NCBI RefSeq assembly: GCF_019453995.1
Contig: NZ_CP075587.1
Coordinates: 1,426,001-1,490,000, forward strand
Direction of reading: 5' to 3'
Origin: Candidatus Rhabdochlamydia oedothoracis
GTDB taxonomy: Bacteria > Chlamydiota > Chlamydiia > Chlamydiales > Rhabdochlamydiaceae
DNA: 64,000 bases
Each line of letters opens with the position of its first letter. Position 1 is the first letter of the stretch. Below the pieces are notes generated by a model that was not told where the DNA came from, did not search any database, and worked only from the letters and a program-made list of their open reading frames with translations. This document shows, piece after piece, positions 9,259 through 18,110 of this stretch. The position numbers and the translations under genes were made by a program.

Positions 9259-10336
9259 GTAGAGTCTCTATAATGAGATCGCTCATTTCTCTTTTTTCAC
9301 TCTTGAGATTTTGCAGAGAAACACGCATTTGCTCTCCTAATTCTGGATTTTTATAAAATGTATCTAAAAACTCTAAGATTACTCTTTGCATGTCGATTCC
9401 CTCTTTAACTACATAAGCTGCGGATAGACGCTCCAGAAACAAAGCATTTTCTCTTTGGTGCTGCTCTGTTGCATAAGGATAAGGAACAAGTATTGCAGGC
9501 ACTTGGTAGTGAATGATTTCAGCTATTGTAGCAGCGCCTGATCTACAAAGAGCTAAATCTGCCGCATAGAAGACTTGGCTCATATTTTTCTCAAAGGTTT
9601 TAATGGATGCGGGAATATTATGCCTTTTACAGAACTGCTCTACTTCAACAGATATTGATCTACCAGCTAAATGGATGATCTGAAAAGGTATCTCTTTAGC
9701 AAGTAAGTGCTTGCAAATACTTAATACAGAATGATTAATAGCAGATGCTCCTTGAGAACCTCCAAAAATCAAAAGAGTAAAGCGATGAGGAGCTAATTGA
9801 AGTTGCTCTCTTGCCTTTACTTGCGATAGAGTAGACTCTTTTACTCTTAAAGGCCAAGCCACTTCTATCAGATTCCCCTTGATTTTCTTTGCGAGAGGTA
9901 GATGAATTGCGGTATGAGTAGCAAAAGAGGAAAAAAACCTGGTTACTTTTCCTGCTACTGTATTCGATTCGAATAGCATGAACGGTCTTTTTTGCAATTT
10001 TGCTGCACATAAAATAGGGAAGGCATGAAAACTGCCAAAACCGATGATAAGATCTGGTTTAAAGCCTTTAAGAAAAAAATAACTTTGAGCAACTGCTTTG
10101 AGTAAAGCATATAGCGCCCCTAAACATCTGGTTAATCCTTTCTGAAAAGGTGTTTTGGCCAAAATTTCATGAAACTTAAAACTCTTTCTGTCAAAATATA
10201 GATTTTCTTTTAACCCAGATCCAACAAAGAGAACTTCTATCTCTTTTTCTTGCAGCTTTTTAGCAATCTCTTGTGCGGGCAAGAGGTGTCCACCTGTTCC
10301 TCCTGCAGCGATTATCACTTTTTTTTTAATCATCAT
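9251..10336 (-). CDS. murG: UDP-GlcNAc:lipid I N-acetylglucosaminyltransferase MurG
   Basis: MurG makes lipid II from lipid I on the inner face of the membrane. The 361-aa GT-B enzyme shows GGTGGHLLPAQEIA at residues 12-25, the lipid/acceptor region GFGSFHAFPIL, GGSQGASAIN (about 192) and the UDP-binding HYQVPAILVPYP plus TEQHQRENA near the C-terminus. It overlaps ftsW by 11 nt upstream and murC by 8 nt downstream, so the genes are translationally coupled. Confidence 0.97.
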   Translation of the reverse strand: MMIKKKVIIAAGGTGGHLLPAQEIAKKLQEKEIEVLFVGSGLKENLYFDRKSFKFHEILAKTPFQKGLTRCLGALYALLKAVAQSYFFLKGFKPDLIIGFGSFHAFPILCAAKLQKRPFMLFESNTVAGKVTRFFSSFATHTAIHLPLAKKIKGNLIEVAWPLRVKESTLSQVKAREQLQLAPHRFTLLIFGGSQGASAINHSVLSICKHLLAKEIPFQIIHLAGRSISVEVEQFCKRHNIPASIKTFEKNMSQVFYAADLALCRSGAATIAEIIHYQVPAILVPYPYATEQHQRENALFLERLSAAYVVKEGIDMQRVILEFLDTFYKNPELGEQMRVSLQNLKSEKREMSDLIIETLHV

Positions 10337-11426
10337 TTTTCAGTTGTTGTTTAGATTCTTCTGCTACTTTTATAATAACGGTTAGTGCGAGCATATTTGC
10401 AATTAAAGAAGACCCTCCTTGGCTAAAAAAAGGAAGATTCGTGCCCTTGCTAGGTAATAATCCTGAAACTATGCCTAGGTTTAAAAAAGCTTGAAAACAA
10501 ATCAGAAAGGTAAAACTTGCCACAAGATAAAACCCACCGATTTCCTTTACCTGCAACGCAATAGCAAAACCACAAAACGCTACCATAGCATACAGAAAAA
10601 TCAGAATACTCATCCCAATAAAACCACACTCCTCTGCAAAAATGGCTGCAATATAATCACATCTTGCCTCTGGAAGATACTCTAGCTTTTGTAAACTCTC
10701 TCCGATTCCTCTGCCAAATAACCTACCAGAGCCCGCTGCAATTCTTGCTTGATAAGGTTGATGTCCCTTGCCTTTCAGATCGTATTCTGGATGTAAATAG
10801 ATCTTTAATCGATCTGATACATGAGGCATTTGTGAAGCAACCACAGCACCTATACAGCAAATAATGGCTAAAGGCAGTGCCCAGTATACCCAATTAATCT
10901 GGCTTAAGATGAACAAAACAATTAAAGCAGAGAGAATAATGGCCACTGTTCCATTATCGGGCTCAATTAAGATTAAGCCTAAAGGAATACAAATAACACC
11001 TAGCAAGCGTAAAAATTGCAGCCAATCCAAAGAGCTTTTTTGTTTAGTGACCGCATAGATATAATACAAAGGGATTACATACTTGACAAACTCTGAAGGC
11101 TGTAAAGAATTTCCAAACAGACTAATCCAACGACGAGCTCCATTGAGTTTAGGCCCAAATACCAAAACGAGAATTAAACCTATAACCCCTAAAAAAAGTA
11201 GCAATGGACTCAATGACAAAAGAGATCGATATCCCACCGACCAAATAGCAATCACGCCTATTGCGCTTATAGCTGCATAGAGAAGTTGTTTTACTAATGC
11301 ATAATAAAGGCTACGGTCTGAAAAACGATCTAGAATTTGTGCAGAGGTTGTATTAAAGACCATAACAAGGCCTAATACAAAAAGCACAGAAATAGAGCTG
11401 AGCATGATAAAGGCGTAACGATTCAT
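10326..11426 (-). CDS. ftsW: Peptidoglycan glycosyltransferase FtsW (SEDS family)
   Basis: FtsW is the SEDS polymerase of the division site and works with a class B penicillin-binding protein. The 366-aa polytopic protein has about ten membrane segments and the C-terminal signature GLLPSKGTNLPFFSQGGSS. An upstream frame begins at 11471, but that extension is encoded by the inverted end of a MITE. I chose the ATG at 11426 (MNRYAFIMLSS), which follows AAGGATCG. The MITE therefore fills the gap between nlpD and ftsW and may affect read-through transcription. Confidence 0.95.
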   Translation of the reverse strand: MNRYAFIMLSSISVLFVLGLVMVFNTTSAQILDRFSDRSLYYALVKQLLYAAISAIGVIAIWSVGYRSLLSLSPLLLFLGVIGLILVLVFGPKLNGARRWISLFGNSLQPSEFVKYVIPLYYIYAVTKQKSSLDWLQFLRLLGVICIPLGLILIEPDNGTVAIILSALIVLFILSQINWVYWALPLAIICCIGAVVASQMPHVSDRLKIYLHPEYDLKGKGHQPYQARIAAGSGRLFGRGIGESLQKLEYLPEARCDYIAAIFAEECGFIGMSILIFLYAMVAFCGFAIALQVKEIGGFYLVASFTFLICFQAFLNLGIVSGLLPSKGTNLPFFSQGGSSLIANMLALTVIIKVAEESKQQLKNDD

Positions 11427-11452
11427 AAAAATCGATCCTTGAAAACAAAAGC

Positions 11453-11590
11453 TATACTCGTTTACATTCAAATTAAGAAGTTGAATATATAAACATTTTT
11501 ATAAAAAGAATAACCTATTCTTGCAAGATAGAGCAGCTTTTTCAAAAAAACTCAGTTATGCAATTCTTAATTTGAAAGAAAACTAGTGTA
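11453..11590. mobile_element. MITE-like palindromic element, family 1 (TA target), between nlpD and ftsW
   Basis: A roughly 137-bp element has inverted ends: left TATACTCGTTTACATTCAAA, right (reverse complement) TACACTAGTTTTCTTTCAAA. In both arms the shared TTCAAATTAAGAA core continues inward. The ends carry TA, as in Tc1/mariner- or IS630-type elements. A second full copy is at 30042-30179, with partial copies at 25516-25564 and 46564-46673. It has no coding capacity. One end abuts the nlpD stop codon (11591-11593) and the other lies 27 nt before the ftsW start. Confidence 0.85.
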
Positions 11591-12226
11591 TTAACGAATA
11601 CGCAATTTATCCCCAGGTCGTAGTTTTCGAGCTTTTTCCTCGCTCATCTCATTTAGATTCAAAAGAATTTCTAGCTTAATATTATTTTTCTTTGCAATAA
11701 TCGAAGGATTATCTCCTTCTTTTACAATATAGTATTGGGTTGTCTCTTCCAAAACAGGGCTTGCGGTATGATTAGAAGGAATTTTCAGAATCTGGCCAAT
11801 ACGCAAATGAGATGTTTGCAACCCATTTAGTCGCATAATTTCATGAACCGTAGTATGATGTTGGCGAGCAATTTTTTCCAACATATCCCCTTTTTTGATA
11901 GTAACCTCTTGTCCAGCTAGTTTTTCCGTTTTATTTTCCAAAATAGCAACTTGCCTAGGTTCTCCTGCAATAACAGGATTTTGGATGACTACAGGTTGTT
12001 CTACAGTATTTAAGCGTTGCTTTGCAAATTGTTCTAAAGCGTGATCTACAGCATCTCCTTTTTGAATAACTACTTCCTTTTTAGGAGAACCATCTACAAT
12101 AGGCTTCAATGGTTCTGGCTGATAGCACGTATTATGCATATGTGGCTTTAGGGCGCTGGCAAATAAAATAATTAATAAACCTGCATTAACCAATACAGCA
12201 ATAATAATGGTATCTTTACGACTCAT
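11591..12226 (-). CDS. nlpD: LysM-domain membrane protein (NlpD-like, no peptidase domain)
   Basis: The 211-aa protein has an N-terminal membrane anchor (about residues 7-27) and two LysM peptidoglycan-binding repeats. The first, near 108-150, reads VTIKKGDMLEKIARQHHTT then LRIGQILKIPS. The second, near 165-211, reads YYIVKEGDNPSIIAKKNN then LRPGDKLRIR. Its place between murD and ftsW matches the chlamydial gene called nlpD. It lacks the M23/LytM domain of enterobacterial NlpD, so a hydrolase-activating role is not supported; wall binding at the division site is the reasonable inference. The start lies 5 nt after murD. Confidence 0.85.
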   Translation of the reverse strand: MSRKDTIIIAVLVNAGLLIILFASALKPHMHNTCYQPEPLKPIVDGSPKKEVVIQKGDAVDHALEQFAKQRLNTVEQPVVIQNPVIAGEPRQVAILENKTEKLAGQEVTIKKGDMLEKIARQHHTTVHEIMRLNGLQTSHLRIGQILKIPSNHTASPVLEETTQYYIVKEGDNPSIIAKKNNIKLEILLNLNEMSEEKARKLRPGDKLRIR

Positions 12227-12231
12227 AACTC

Positions 12232-13509
12232 TTAAATCTCCCCATCTCTTAATAAGCGCACTTGATACTGAAATTCTTTTCCTCTATGAGCATAGTCACA
12301 AAACATATCAAAACTTGCACATCCTGGTGAAAGTAAGACGCTCTCTTTTTCCTTGGCAAGCTTTTTTGCCATAATTACTGCTGTTTGCATGGAGTCAACG
12401 CATATAACGGGAACAAAAGGATGCAGTTCCTGTTGTATTTTTTTTGCTGCTAAGCCAATTGCTATAATTTGTCTTACTTTTCCTGAAAAAGGTTTTTTCC
12501 AGACTGCATATGAGCTTCCCTTATCAACCCCTCCGGCAATCAGGATAACTTCCCCTTTCATTGCGCGTACAGCACAAATAACCGCATCTATATTTGTGCC
12601 TTTACTATCATCATAGTAATCAACTCCAGCAATAGAAGCTATATATTCTAATCGGTGTGGAGGCCTACAAAATGTGGTTAAAGCTTTCGTAAATTGTGTG
12701 TGGGAAATACCAAAAGGTTTACAAAGAGCCCAAGCTGCTAATGCATTTTCCCTTTCATGCTCTGCACATTCTCTATATAGTACCGATGAAAAATATTCAA
12801 GATCTTTTTGATAAAAACCTAATGTTTTATATTCGTTTCTTTCCAAAAGAAAACCAAACCGCTCCACCACTTTCTCATGTACAAATAAAGAACCTCTCTC
12901 TTTTATACAATTTTGTAGACGTAGCTTTGCTCTAGCATAAGCTTGCATATTAGAATAACGATCTAAATGATCTGGTGTAATATTAAGAACAACCGCTTGA
13001 TCAAATACAGGAGAGTCTAAAGTTTCCAGTTGAAAAGAGCTCAATTCAACCACAAGAACCTCTGCTTTTCGAGGAGCAAGCACATAAGAACAAAGAGGCA
13101 TGCCCACATTCCCCATTGCTTTTGCATAAATTCCACTTGCCTTTAGAATATGTTCTACCATTAGAGTTACAGTAGTTTTACCATTGGTTCCTGTCACCGC
13201 TATTAAAGGCGCTGAAATAAAAGGCAGGGCTAATCCTACCTCTGTGACAATAGAAATACCCCTATCTTTAGCAGTTGTATAGATTACATGTTTAGGATTA
13301 ACTCCCGGTGAAATAACGCATTGATCTATTTCCTCCCAACAAATAGCTCCAAAATCGGGAATACACTTTAAGCCAAGCTCTTCTAAACGAAGAGCTTCTT
13401 TAAGATCCAAGTAATCATCAAAAGCACATACGTTTTTTTTATGGAATAAAAGTAATTCCGCAGCAGCCCTTCCGCTTTTTCCCAGTCCCAGGATAAGAGC
13501 CCTTTTCAT
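12232..13509 (-). CDS. murD: UDP-N-acetylmuramoylalanine--D-glutamate ligase
   Basis: MurD adds D-Glu to UDP-MurNAc-L-Ala. The 425-aa Mur ligase shows the N-terminal GLGKSGRAAAELL, the ATP-binding GTNGKTTVTLMVEH (about residue 109), NITPDHLDRY, and the catalytic DDSKGTNIDAV (about 297). The ATG at 13509 follows a GAGGG site. In other Chlamydiae mraY lies directly upstream; here the two are separated by about 5 kb of transposons, so murD and the five downstream wall genes probably need a new promoter. Confidence 0.96.
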   Translation of the reverse strand: MKRALILGLGKSGRAAAELLLFHKKNVCAFDDYLDLKEALRLEELGLKCIPDFGAICWEEIDQCVISPGVNPKHVIYTTAKDRGISIVTEVGLALPFISAPLIAVTGTNGKTTVTLMVEHILKASGIYAKAMGNVGMPLCSYVLAPRKAEVLVVELSSFQLETLDSPVFDQAVVLNITPDHLDRYSNMQAYARAKLRLQNCIKERGSLFVHEKVVERFGFLLERNEYKTLGFYQKDLEYFSSVLYRECAEHERENALAAWALCKPFGISHTQFTKALTTFCRPPHRLEYIASIAGVDYYDDSKGTNIDAVICAVRAMKGEVILIAGGVDKGSSYAVWKKPFSGKVRQIIAIGLAAKKIQQELHPFVPVICVDSMQTAVIMAKKLAKEKESVLLSPGCASFDMFCDYAHRGKEFQYQVRLLRDGEI

Positions 13510-13592
13510 AAAACCCTCTAAATACCAAACGGTTAAAGCTTATGCTTATTTTCAACTAAAACTACAAGATTTGTGATTTAAAAACTATAGAT

Positions 13593-13630
13593 GAACCTAT
13601 CTTGAATTGACTATAAATTTTCATTAGGAT
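13593..13630 (-). repeat. Fossil end of the IS5-like element found at 16306-17227
   Basis: The stretch starting GAACCTATCTTGAATTGA, followed by (c/a)TATAAATTTTC, matches the outer end of the IS5-like element whose right terminus is at 17227 (reverse complement) for about 31 nt, then diverges. No transposase sequence remains beside it. It is a truncated relic or a recombination scar. Confidence 0.6.
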
Positions 13631-13683
13631 GCATGGTTTTTTTATTAGACCTCTTTCAAAACCCATTAACATAGCTCCAGATT

Positions 13684-14823
13684 GGCCCTTTCAACCTTGA
13701 AGTGCACAAAAAAGAACATATAAATACTTGAAAAAACATCTATTGTGCACCCGAGCATAGCATGTTTGTAGATAATCTCGTAAACACTTCTAGTGGAGTT
13801 TCGAAGTTGAGAGCCTTTCTAGGTCTGTTATTTAGTAAAGTTTCCACCCTTTCTATATCCTTAGAAGTCGTATCTAAAAAGCTTTGTGTTTTAGGAAAAT
13901 ATTGCCTAACTAGTCCGTTTGTATGCTCATTTAAGCCTCTTTCCCAAGAATGGTAGGGCGTTGCAAAGTAGAAGTCTGTCTCTAGCTCGAAACTAACCAT
14001 TTGGTGATAGGCAAATTCTTTTCCGTTGTCTGCTGTTAATGTGTGTACAAAATCTTTGATAGGTTTAAGTTGTTCAATTAACGCTTGACTTACTTCCTCT
14101 GCAGTTTTATGAGAAACTTTGGCGAGCTTAGTTAGCTTGGAAGTTCTTTCTACCATTGATACAATTACGCCTTTATGTCCTGCCCCTATGACTGTATCTA
14201 GTTCCCAGTCTCCTAAACGAGTCTTTTTTTCTACAATACAAGGCCGTTGCTTAATATCTATACGACCAGGCATGTTCCCTCTTCCAGAAGCTCCCTTTCT
14301 CTGCTTGTTATATTTTTTCCCTCGATGACGGAGCTCTCTATAAAGCTGTCCTCCCTGTCGTTTATCTTTCCAGATATGATTATAGATGGTCTCATGACTA
14401 ACATGTTCTTTACCATGTCTTTTAAGCCATCCGGATATTTGTATAGGGCTCCATTGCAACTTGATTTTTTCTTCAATACGGGTAACTATTTGAGGAGTCA
14501 TTTTTTTATTGGGCTGAGAATTTTTTCTAAGAAATGCTTTTTCTTGAGCTTGCTGATGACGGTATCCTCGTTGCCCTTTATTTCTCTTAAGTTCCCTACT
14601 AATAGTGCTATGATGAACTTTTAGAATGTTTGCTATTGAGCTAGATGTATCTCCTCTAGCTTTTAAAATATAAATCTGACATCTTTGGTCATAGGTTAGG
14701 TGATGGTAGCCTTTAGGCAAGGTCTCTCCTTGTGTTTGATTGTTAAAAATCACAATAGAGATTCTTTCATCGCCTGCCTATTCTTTTTTTAATTCTTCTG
14801 TGCACTTCAAACTTGAAAAGACT
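13684..14823 (-). mobile_element. IS30-family insertion sequence, copy A (complete)
   Basis: An element of about 1.14 kb with imperfect inverted ends: left GGCCCTTTCAACCTTGAAGT, right (reverse complement) AGTCTTTTCAAGTTTGAAGT, both followed by GCACA. It carries one intact transposase on the minus strand. Three further large copies (44401, 50840, 55399) and smaller fragments occur in the window, so this family has expanded recently. Confidence 0.9.
13740..14753 (-). CDS. IS30-family transposase (intact)
   Basis: The 337-aa protein has the IS30 layout: an N-terminal HTH (YHHLTYDQRCQIYILKARGD, then IANILKVHHSTISRELKRNKG), a middle HVSHETIYNHIWKDKRQGG region, and a DDE catalytic core with LGDWELDTVIGAGHKG (first Asp), TADNGKEFAYH (second Asp) and the HTNGLVRQYFPK glutamate region (HEHTNG-type). 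No frameshift is visible, so this copy may still be active and could supply transposase to the broken copies. Confidence 0.92.
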   Translation of the reverse strand: MIFNNQTQGETLPKGYHHLTYDQRCQIYILKARGDTSSSIANILKVHHSTISRELKRNKGQRGYRHQQAQEKAFLRKNSQPNKKMTPQIVTRIEEKIKLQWSPIQISGWLKRHGKEHVSHETIYNHIWKDKRQGGQLYRELRHRGKKYNKQRKGASGRGNMPGRIDIKQRPCIVEKKTRLGDWELDTVIGAGHKGVIVSMVERTSKLTKLAKVSHKTAEEVSQALIEQLKPIKDFVHTLTADNGKEFAYHQMVSFELETDFYFATPYHSWERGLNEHTNGLVRQYFPKTQSFLDTTSKDIERVETLLNNRPRKALNFETPLEVFTRLSTNMLCSGAQ

Positions 14824-14972
14824 TCCTTAAATATCCTAAAATCATGTCTTCTACCTTTGGAAAAAAAGGTACAAATAATCTTTTTTGTATCCTTGCTCAT
14901 TACAAAATGAAAATGCTAGATACATTACACCAATTTGACACTGAACTTCTTGCATAACCCCCTATTTTAAAG

Positions 14973-15104
14973 CTTTCATTTATAGATTCCTATCTTAACA
15001 AAAGCATTTCCAGATATATCGCTCAAACAATCATATCTCATGGACTAAATTCCTTTAAAATTATTGGTTATGCAAGCGATCTACTGTCAATGAAGCGCTG
15101 CCTG
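14973..15104 (+). pseudogene. Transposase fragment, IS1634-like
   Basis: A short piece on the plus strand reads SYLNKSISRYIAQTIISHGL in one frame and repeats, in reverse orientation, sequence at 36590-36660 that follows a DUF4277-type (IS1634-family) N-terminus. It is flanked by other IS debris. The rest of 14824-14972 is low in coding potential and I recognise nothing in it. Confidence 0.4.
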
Positions 15105-15388
15105 TCAACTCAAGTTCTGTCTAGGACACAAATCTGACGCTGAGATAACCAATCTAATTTCTCAGTGCCCATACTTCTCTTATCTCACTACGTCCTCGAG
15201 TACATTTTTCAGACCGCCAATAATCACAGCTAGCTTCTTCCGGTATAACGTCCTGTGCTTGTTCAAAAAAGTTATGAGCTTCTGCATGTAAGTGGTCTTG
15301 ATTGCCTTTAAGGGCAATAACATAATCTCCTCCCTGGGAACAAATCTGTTCTAATACTACTTTGTGACAACCGGCTGCATCGATTTTT
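15105..15388 (-). pseudogene. ISAs1-like transposase fragment
   Basis: Read on the minus strand it gives IDAAGCHKVVLEQICSQGGD followed by YVIALKGNQDHLHAEAHNFF, the central DDE part of ISAs1/H-repeat transposases (second Asp in the TIDAAG context). It is nearly identical to a plus-strand copy at 53525-54168. Both ends are missing. It abuts the 3' end of the repeat protein gene and may have replaced that gene's native end. Confidence 0.7.
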
Positions 15389-15393
15389 ATCTC

Positions 15394-16278
15394 TCAACTA
15401 TCAAGCAAAATCTTCATGCGTTGGCCCTGTACTTGAGTATGGCCTTGTCTCTGCGAAGTTTTTAAGTTATTAGCAAGATGTAAACTATGCTGGCATCTTC
15501 TTTTTTTCTTAAACATGAAAATACCAGCTAATAAACTTCCAGTTGCAAATAGAGCTAATCCTATTAATGCAATCCCTCGTTGAATATTTGTTGATTTAGT
15601 TATTTTAGGTTCTGTTGTTGTGGTTGGTTCAGGTATTGCTGTTGAAGTAGCAGCTGTTGGTTTTGTTTGTTTAACTGTTGTTTCTGGAGCAGTTGTTGAG
15701 TGAGTTAGTTCAAATATTGTAGTTGGTTTTTCTGAACTTTTTTTATATCGAGTTGACCTACTACACTGCTCTTCTAATTGAGCAATCATGCTCTCTTTTT
15801 CTTTTAAAGAGCTATTACATACCTGATTTTCTGTACGGCAAGTATTAAGATCAGCAATCAGGTTTAACACGGTAGGTGGTAGTTTTGTGTGGTTAACTGT
15901 TATTTCTGGAGCAGTTGTTGAGTGAGTTAGTTCAAATATTGTAGTTGGTTTTTCTGAACTTTTTTTATATCGAGTTGATCTACTACACTGCTCTTCTAAT
16001 TGAGCAATCGTGCTCTCTTTTTCTTTTAAAGAGCTATTACATACCTGTTTTTCTGTACGGCAAGTCCTATAATCGATAACCAGGCTTGTCATGTATTCTA
16101 CCGATACCTCGTAAACAGGTTCTATTACTCTAGGTCTTTTATGTCTTGCATGAATACGCTTTGACCGTGGAATATTTCCATACTTTGAATCTGTAAACCC
16201 ATTTCCAATTTTCACCTTAGCCACTCTATCTATTTTTCGATGTGAAGAAAACATATTGGTAGCATTCTTTAAATTCAT
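15394..16278 (-). CDS. Repeat-containing single-pass membrane protein of unknown function
   Basis: The predicted protein is 294 aa from the ATG at 16278. It has a basic N-terminal 55 residues and two copies of a 74-residue unit (CRTE.QVCNSSLKEKES, then a short coiled coil, then SEKPTTIFELTHSTTAPE). A Thr/Pro-rich linker follows (about 205-240), then one membrane segment (IALIGLALFATGSLLAGIFMF), a KKKRR stop-transfer signal and a short tail. The DNA of the repeats is nearly identical with a 222-bp period. The open frame extends to 16461, but that part lies inside the neighbouring IS element. Both ends border transposons, so either terminus may be altered. No family is recognised. Confidence 0.5.
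   Translation of the reverse strand: MNLKNATNMFSSHRKIDRVAKVKIGNGFTDSKYGNIPRSKRIHARHKRPRVIEPVYEVSVEYMTSLVIDYRTCRTEKQVCNSSLKEKESTIAQLEEQCSRSTRYKKSSEKPTTIFELTHSTTAPEITVNHTKLPPTVLNLIADLNTCRTENQVCNSSLKEKESMIAQLEEQCSRSTRYKKSSEKPTTIFELTHSTTAPETTVKQTKPTAATSTAIPEPTTTTEPKITKSTNIQRGIALIGLALFATGSLLAGIFMFKKKRRCQHSLHLANNLKTSQRQGHTQVQGQRMKILLDS
15692..16080. repeat. Direct repeat, 222-bp period, inside the membrane-protein gene
   Basis: The block around 15692-15858 recurs at about 15914-16080 with very few differences, in frame, duplicating 74 codons. Near-identity at the DNA level points to a recent tandem duplication or gene conversion. Confidence 0.85.
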
Positions 16279-16305
16279 TGGAAGTTCATTTGAAAATGGC
16301 ACTAT

Positions 16306-17227
16306 GAACCTATCTTGAATTAAATTTACTGTTTTAAAGATACTTGCCGACTTAAGAAATTCATCCAATATCCCAGTAGTCCAAACATTAATAGTCCGTT
16401 CCAATATATTGCCTTTCTTTCCCAGCGCACTGTAAGACGACGGAAGCATGTCTTTAACCAAGAAATCGTTCTCTCAACGACCCAACGTTGCTTTTCAAGG
16501 TAGCAAATGCCTTTTATCTTATATCCCTTAGTGTTTCTTTTCCGAGCTATCAGAGGAAAAACCTCATGGGAAAGAACATCGATACGTGTTTGCTCTGAGT
16601 CATAACCTTTATCTGCTTCAAGTATGGGTACTTTTCCCTGATTCCATGCTTTTTTAATGAAGGAAATGACTTTCCTAAGCAGAGGGATCACTTGTTTTTT
16701 TCTCATCCCCGGATGCTGATGTAAAAGTGATTGCAAGAGGCTTTCCTGATTTTTCTACCAGTAAATGCGATGTCACGCCTTTACCTTTGTAGCCATAATC
16801 AACTTGCTCTCCTCCTCCGCGTCCGCTGGAAAAAAAAACCATCTACAGAGAGTCTCTGGGCATCAATACACCCCAGCTGTTCGGCAAGCTTAAGCAGCTC
16901 TTCTAAAAATTGATCTAAAAATCCAGCAGATTGCATTCTTCCAAGCCATGCGTGTGCTGTTGAGGGATGAGAAAACTCCTTGTTTCTAGGTGCATCTTTC
17001 CAAGGAGCTCCTGTCCGAAGCACCCAGAAAATAGTATTCACTACAGGTCTCCATGGCGCTAATTTTCTTCCATAATGGTTACGATTTACCCATTTTTCCA
17101 TTTGAGGTTCGAGTATTTTAAACTGTTCTTCATTTAATCCTTGCTTGCTCATGTCATCTGTCTTTAGTTAAAAAATAAAAAGATCTGGTATCATAGCGAA
17201 AATTTATATTCAATTCAAGATAGGTTC
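16306..17227 (-). mobile_element. IS5-like insertion sequence (type 1), frameshifted
   Basis: A 922-bp element bounded by perfect inverted GAACCTATCTTGAATT ends. It carries a transposase on the minus strand split into two reading frames. I see no convincing target duplication (left flank CTAT, right flank TTGA), so a neighbouring deletion may have followed insertion. Confidence 0.85.
16326..17152 (-). pseudogene. IS5-family transposase with two frameshifts
   Basis: The N-terminal part (17152-16799) reads LNEEQFKILEPQMEKWVNRN and WVLRTGAPWKDAPRN, typical of IS5-family transposases. The C-terminal part (16736-16326) reads EADKGYDSEQTR and RWVVERTISWLK, the DDE Asp and Glu regions. The middle can be recovered in a third frame (SSGRGGGEQVDYGYKGKG). 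The shifts fall in an eight-T run near 16845 and an A run near 16700. They could be replication slippage, sequencing error or decay. Joined, the frames would give a full protein. Confidence 0.8.
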
Positions 17228-17420
17228 TTGAATTGATAAAGCTCATTTTTATTTCCTAATATTAAATTGTTCAACTTTTTAAAAAACAAGAATACGAAGA
17301 CTTATTTATTGCAAAATTTCGCGAAAATAAATATCCTAATAACGTTGAAGTTATTCTTTGAAATACATTATCTTGAATTTTGTGCATACATAAATCGTCA
17401 AAATCTTTCGACTATACTAG

Positions 17421-17523
17421 TGCCGATTCAAATGGCTAACTTATATAGAGTTCAAGTCAACGAATTGAAACTTGTCGTTAATCCTACATTTCAAAACATC
17501 TGTTAGTTTCGGTATCTCTTCTA
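17421..17523. repeat. Tail fragment of the IS630 type-2 element
   Basis: About 100 bp starting TAGTGCCGATTCAAATGGCT match the left terminus of the IS630-like element at 34496-34611 with few differences, then are cut by the end of an IS5-like element at 17524. The preceding 17228-17420 is AT-rich and I see nothing in it. Confidence 0.75.
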
Positions 17524-18110
17524 AGAGCCTGTTTAAAATCTTCTCATTAAGGTATAATGATAGTTTTCATAAAACCTTTGGAGGTAGTTATGACCCGCTC
17601 TTATCCAAGCGATATTTCTCGTAAACAATTTAGCAAAATCCATCTAATAATTGAGTCTACACGCAAAAAAACACGTCCACGAAGAGTTGATCTATATGAT
17701 ATTTTTTGTGGAATTTTGTACATTTTAAAAAGTGGTTGCCAGTGGCGTATGTTACCCATAGAGTATCCTAAATGGGAATTATGTTATTATTATTTCCATC
17801 TTTGGAATAAAAAAGATGATAAAAATTCTAAGAGCCTGTTTAAAATCTTTTCAAAAGTGAGGATATTCTGGAGAAAGATTTGGAAAGAGTGTACAGGAAA
17901 TATTAGAATATATATTAGAAATAGCAAAAAGAAATGCACTTCATACTTTTACAGTCATTTCTAGAAGATGGATTGTAAAGCGTTCTTTTGCGTGGATAGA
18001 AAAATGTCGCAGGCTATGGAAAAATTGAGAAAGAAAACTACATACAAGCCTGAATATGGTGGTTCTTGCTTTTATTGCTCTACTTTTGAAAAGATTTTAA
18101 ACAGGCTCTC
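17524..18110 (+). mobile_element. IS5-like insertion sequence (type 2), internally deleted copy
   Basis: It begins with GAGCCTGTTTAAAATCTT and ends with the inverted form at about 18110. The 5' half (17557-17830) encodes SYPSDISRKQFSKIHLI and LKSGCQWRMLPIEYPKWEL. At about 17830 a second copy of the terminal sequence is joined directly to the 3' part of the transposase (CRRLWKN-like). The middle of the gene is missing, so it is inactive. The intact layout is seen at 35505-36370. Confidence 0.8.

Noticed and set aside
14247-14624. Repeated 125-codon plus-strand frame antisense to each IS30 transposase (also at 44965 and 55963)
   Set aside because: It recurs only because the IS30 copies recur. 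It is an antisense shadow of the HTH and central region of the transposase.
13740-14753. Transposon-linked defence or recombination system in the IS clusters
   Set aside because: Every sizeable frame in the clusters reads as transposase, transposase debris or the single repeat protein. No nuclease, helicase, reverse transcriptase or guide-RNA-like array was seen.
16279-16461. 61-residue N-terminal extension of the repeat membrane protein
   Set aside because: The extension is mostly encoded inside the IS5-like element in an alternative frame, so it is not a native N-terminus; the ATG at 16278 is preferred, though its ribosome-binding site is weak.
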